Shown here: piece after piece, positions 13,891 to 15,554 of the stretch
Layout of the letters: every line of letters begins with the position of its first letter
Numbering within the stretch: position 1 is the stretch's first letter
From: CAZXBB01 sp964638815
GTDB taxonomy: Bacteria > Planctomycetota > Phycisphaerae > Phycisphaerales > SM1A02
Length of the DNA: 15,554 nt
Direction of reading: 5' to 3'
Assembly (NCBI GenBank): GCA_964638815.1
Contig: CAZXBB010000343.1
Location: 1-15,554, forward strand
The notes under the pieces: generated by a model
The model's input: the letters and a program-made list of their open reading frames with translations, nothing else
Told to the model about the DNA's origin: nothing
Database searches by the model: none
Made by a program: the position numbers and the translations under genes

Positions 13891-14811
13891 GTGAAGATCA
13901 GCATCCTCTACTTCGAAGGCTGCCCGAACCATCCGCCTGTCGTGGACATGGCGCGGCGCGTCGTGGCTGAGCACGGCCTGGACGCGGAGGTCGAGGAAGT
14001 GGAGGTCTCGGCGGACGATGTGGTGCGGCACCGGTTTCTCGGGTCACCGACGGTGCAGGTCGATGGCATCGACATAGAGCCGGCCGCACGTGAGCGGACC
14101 GACTTCGCGATGTCGTGTCGGGTCTATGCCACGCCGGAAGGTCGTCCGCCCGAGGGGATGTTCCTCAGCGCGCTTGGCGTCACCGCCCCGTCTGCGATCA
14201 CACCGCCGACTGCTGATCGAGCCGGGTTCGTGGCGATCGGCGGATCACTTGCGACGGCCATCCTGTCCAGCGCGTGCTGCTGGCTCCCGCTCCTTCTCCT
14301 GGTGTTCGGCGCATCCGCAGCGGGCGCATCGGCGTTCTTCGAACGTTGGCGCCCGGCCTTCATCGTCATCGCGGTGGCTGTGTTGGCGCTCGGCTTCTAC
14401 TTCAGCTACTTCCGCAAGACGGCATGTGCTAAGGGATGTTGTGTCAGCCAGCCACCGCGGGGCCGTCGCCTTCAGCGCGCGACCCTGTGGGGCTCCACGG
14501 TTGTTGTTGCAGCCTTCATCTTCTTCCCCAGCTACATTGGAGTGCTCCTCGGGGGAGGCGGTTCGGCCGATGCCGCTCTCGTGCAGACCGATGCACGCGA
14601 GTACGTCTTCGACGTTGACGGAATGCACTGCGAGGGCTGTGCGGTCACACTTCGCACCGAGCTCATGAAGGTCGACGGGGTCCTTGACGCGCAAGTCGAC
14701 TACAGCAGCCGCACGGCGCGTCTGCGTGCGACAGGCAGTGAGATCGAGAAGCTCGTCAGCGAGGCGGCCTCGCGCGCCGGATTTGCCGCCAGGACGCGCC
14801 CGAGAGACTGA
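13891..14811 (+). CDS. Fused thioredoxin-like / MerT / MerP-type mercury transport protein
   Basis: 306 residues from GTG at 13891. Domain 1 (1-95) is a thioredoxin-like fold: ISILYFEGCPNHPP with C11, then FLGSPTVQVDGIDIEP and C77. This type often sits beside mercury genes. Domain 2 (about 112-225) is MerT-like: helix 1 ends in SSACCWLPLLLLVFG with the vicinal pair C129-C130 that accepts Hg(II), helix 2 is at 155-173, the cytoplasmic loop ACAKGCC (C179, C183, C184) hands metal inward, and helix 3 is at 200-220. Domain 3 (about 236-300) is an HMA/MerP fold with DGMHCEGC (C247, C250). MerT normally works with a separate MerP and feeds mercuric reductase; here carrier and binding domains are joined, plus the N-terminal domain. 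No merA or merR is in the window. Ribosome site is weak. Confidence 0.88.
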   Translation: MKISILYFEGCPNHPPVVDMARRVVAEHGLDAEVEEVEVSADDVVRHRFLGSPTVQVDGIDIEPAARERTDFAMSCRVYATPEGRPPEGMFLSALGVTAPSAITPPTADRAGFVAIGGSLATAILSSACCWLPLLLLVFGASAAGASAFFERWRPAFIVIAVAVLALGFYFSYFRKTACAKGCCVSQPPRGRRLQRATLWGSTVVVAAFIFFPSYIGVLLGGGGSADAALVQTDAREYVFDVDGMHCEGCAVTLRTELMKVDGVLDAQVDYSSRTARLRATGSEIEKLVSEAASRAGFAARTRPRD

Positions 14812-14897
14812 GTTGCACTCCTCCGTCGCGCCCGCGGGCCAACGCGACACAATGCCGATTCGCTCGGTCCCCAGAACGTCATCGACCGGCGGCGGAT

Positions 14898-15554
14898 CTA
14901 CCGCGTCTGTGCATCGAGCTGGGCGTCGAGATCATCGGCGCGATATGCCTCATTGCGCAGCGGCGGGCAGCCGACGGCGGCGCAGACGAGCGCGAAGTGA
15001 ATCCGGGGCTCCGCGAAGTGCGGTCGTATCTGCTCGTTCTCGATCTGGTTGAGGCTCCACGTCTGGCCGCCGACCGTCCAGCGCACGGCATCCCAGCGTT
15101 GTGCGGCGGGGATGTCCTTGATCGACTTCACCGGGTGGTGATCGAGGATCAGCCGCAGCGTGAAGGCGTTGTATGCATTGGTGAGGAGCGCCAGCCGTTC
15201 GCTCCGGCCCATCTCGTCGAGCGGGGCTCCGGCCAGCGCCGCGATGTAGGCGTCGAGTGCGGCGGCCTCCTGCTTCAGCGCCCTGTAATCCACCCGTCCG
15301 GCATCATCGACGTGCGTTTTGAGCAGAGAATCAAGCGCTGCATGGTCGAACGCGGGGCCTCCCGGCTTCTCGGCGTACGTCTCCCTCATCGTGACGGCGG
15401 GCGGACCGAAGAGCCCGGCGATTCTGCCCGGATTCACGTACGCGAACGTGGCGCAGCCGGCGAGGAACAGTGCGATGACGGCGATCGCGATGGTTCCCAC
15501 GACGCCCGAGCGGCGGGACGCAGACGCCTTCGCACCCCGCCCGGGCGAATCGTC
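14898..15554 (-). CDS. DUF547 lipoprotein, early stop at the 3' end and probably open at the 5' edge
   Basis: A GTG at 15500 gives 200 residues starting right at the hydrophobic stretch that ends in lipobox LAGC. The frame remains open to the window edge and supplies the basic residues (ASRRSG) that a lipoprotein signal needs, so the true start is probably beyond 15554. The DUF547 domain is clear: FDHAALDSLLKTHVDDAGRVDYRALK, LLTNAYNAFTLRLILDHHP, SLNQIENEQIRPHF, then IHFALVCAAVGCPPLRNEAYRADDLDAQLDAQTR. Family members normally continue for tens of residues after this point (a stretch leading to a strand and helix), but here a TAG follows at once. The function of DUF547 is unknown. The 3' end faces the merT/P fusion across 86 bp, so truncation by a past rearrangement is plausible; a simple nonsense mutation is the alternative. 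Confidence 0.82.
   Translation of the reverse strand, partial: DDSPGRGAKASASRRSGVVGTIAIAVIALFLAGCATFAYVNPGRIAGLFGPPAVTMRETYAEKPGGPAFDHAALDSLLKTHVDDAGRVDYRALKQEAAALDAYIAALAGAPLDEMGRSERLALLTNAYNAFTLRLILDHHPVKSIKDIPAAQRWDAVRWTVGGQTWSLNQIENEQIRPHFAEPRIHFALVCAAVGCPPLRNEAYRADDLDAQLDAQTR

Noticed and set aside
13654..14031. Long N-terminal extension of the TlpA-like frame
   Set aside because: It would be antisense to the mer fusion's thioredoxin-like head and the Cys-rich ORF and shows no signal peptide or domain.
1..15554. CRISPR array, insertion sequence, integrase, tRNA or rRNA
   Set aside because: I saw no regularly spaced palindromic repeats, no transposase or integrase motifs, and no RNA gene structures by eye. 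The short tandem repeats found have no spacers.

Overview
The window is about 15.5 kb of high-GC bacterial DNA that looks like a planctomycete, most likely of the Phycisphaerae type. The main clue is the predicted secreted protein at 4428-5723. It ends in two dockerin-like EF-hand repeats with the closing ‘LLGDWG / LGAWG’ signature that is very common in that group. The ECF sigma factor followed by a Ser/Thr kinase carrying its own zinc finger also fits. This assignment is inference from protein style; no rRNA or tRNA gene is present.

Layout. (1) 1-4137, plus strand: an uncharacterised protein with a DUF2325-like C-terminus, possibly open at the 5' edge, overlaps an ECF sigma factor by 4 bp. 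A zinc-finger/Ser-Thr kinase/transmembrane/helical-repeat protein follows. This looks like a signalling and transcription cassette. (2) 4428-5723: the predicted secreted seven-repeat (probable beta-propeller) protein with a dockerin-like tail. (3) 5765-6523, minus: an NYN-domain nuclease-like protein with a C-terminal LOTUS/OST-HTH-like domain, separated by a 9-bp tandem repeat from (4) a lipoprotein c-type cytochrome (6728-7231, plus). (5) 7348-10861, minus: the tightly overlapping phosphate ABC transporter operon pstS-pstC-pstA-pstB, without phoU. (6) 11059-13082, minus: an arsenic operon arsR-arsC-acr3 with a readable promoter and a candidate ArsR operator. (7) 13174-13653, minus: a TlpA-like thioredoxin-fold protein whose 5' end appears to carry a 1-base shift. 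Divergent from it, on the plus strand, are a possible tiny Cys-rich ORF and a fused thioredoxin-like/MerT/MerP mercury transport protein (13891-14811). (8) 14898 to the end, minus: a DUF547 lipoprotein that stops unusually early and is probably also open at its 5' edge.

How they fit together. Segments 5-7 form a metal(loid) and phosphate block. Arsenate enters cells through phosphate transporters, ArsC reduces it to arsenite, Acr3 exports it, and ArsR senses arsenite. A high-affinity Pst system next door fits a cell that must take up phosphate in the presence of arsenate. The mercury transporter fusion and the thioredoxin-like protein extend this into a general thiol/metal-handling neighbourhood. 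No mercuric reductase (merA) or merR is visible here, so mercury taken up would have to be handled by genes elsewhere. The truncated DUF547 gene beside the merT/P fusion may mark one edge of an acquired block.

No intergenic gap longer than about 300 bp remains once starts are corrected. The longest, 4138-4427, holds a 15-bp tandem repeat and otherwise nothing recognisable.
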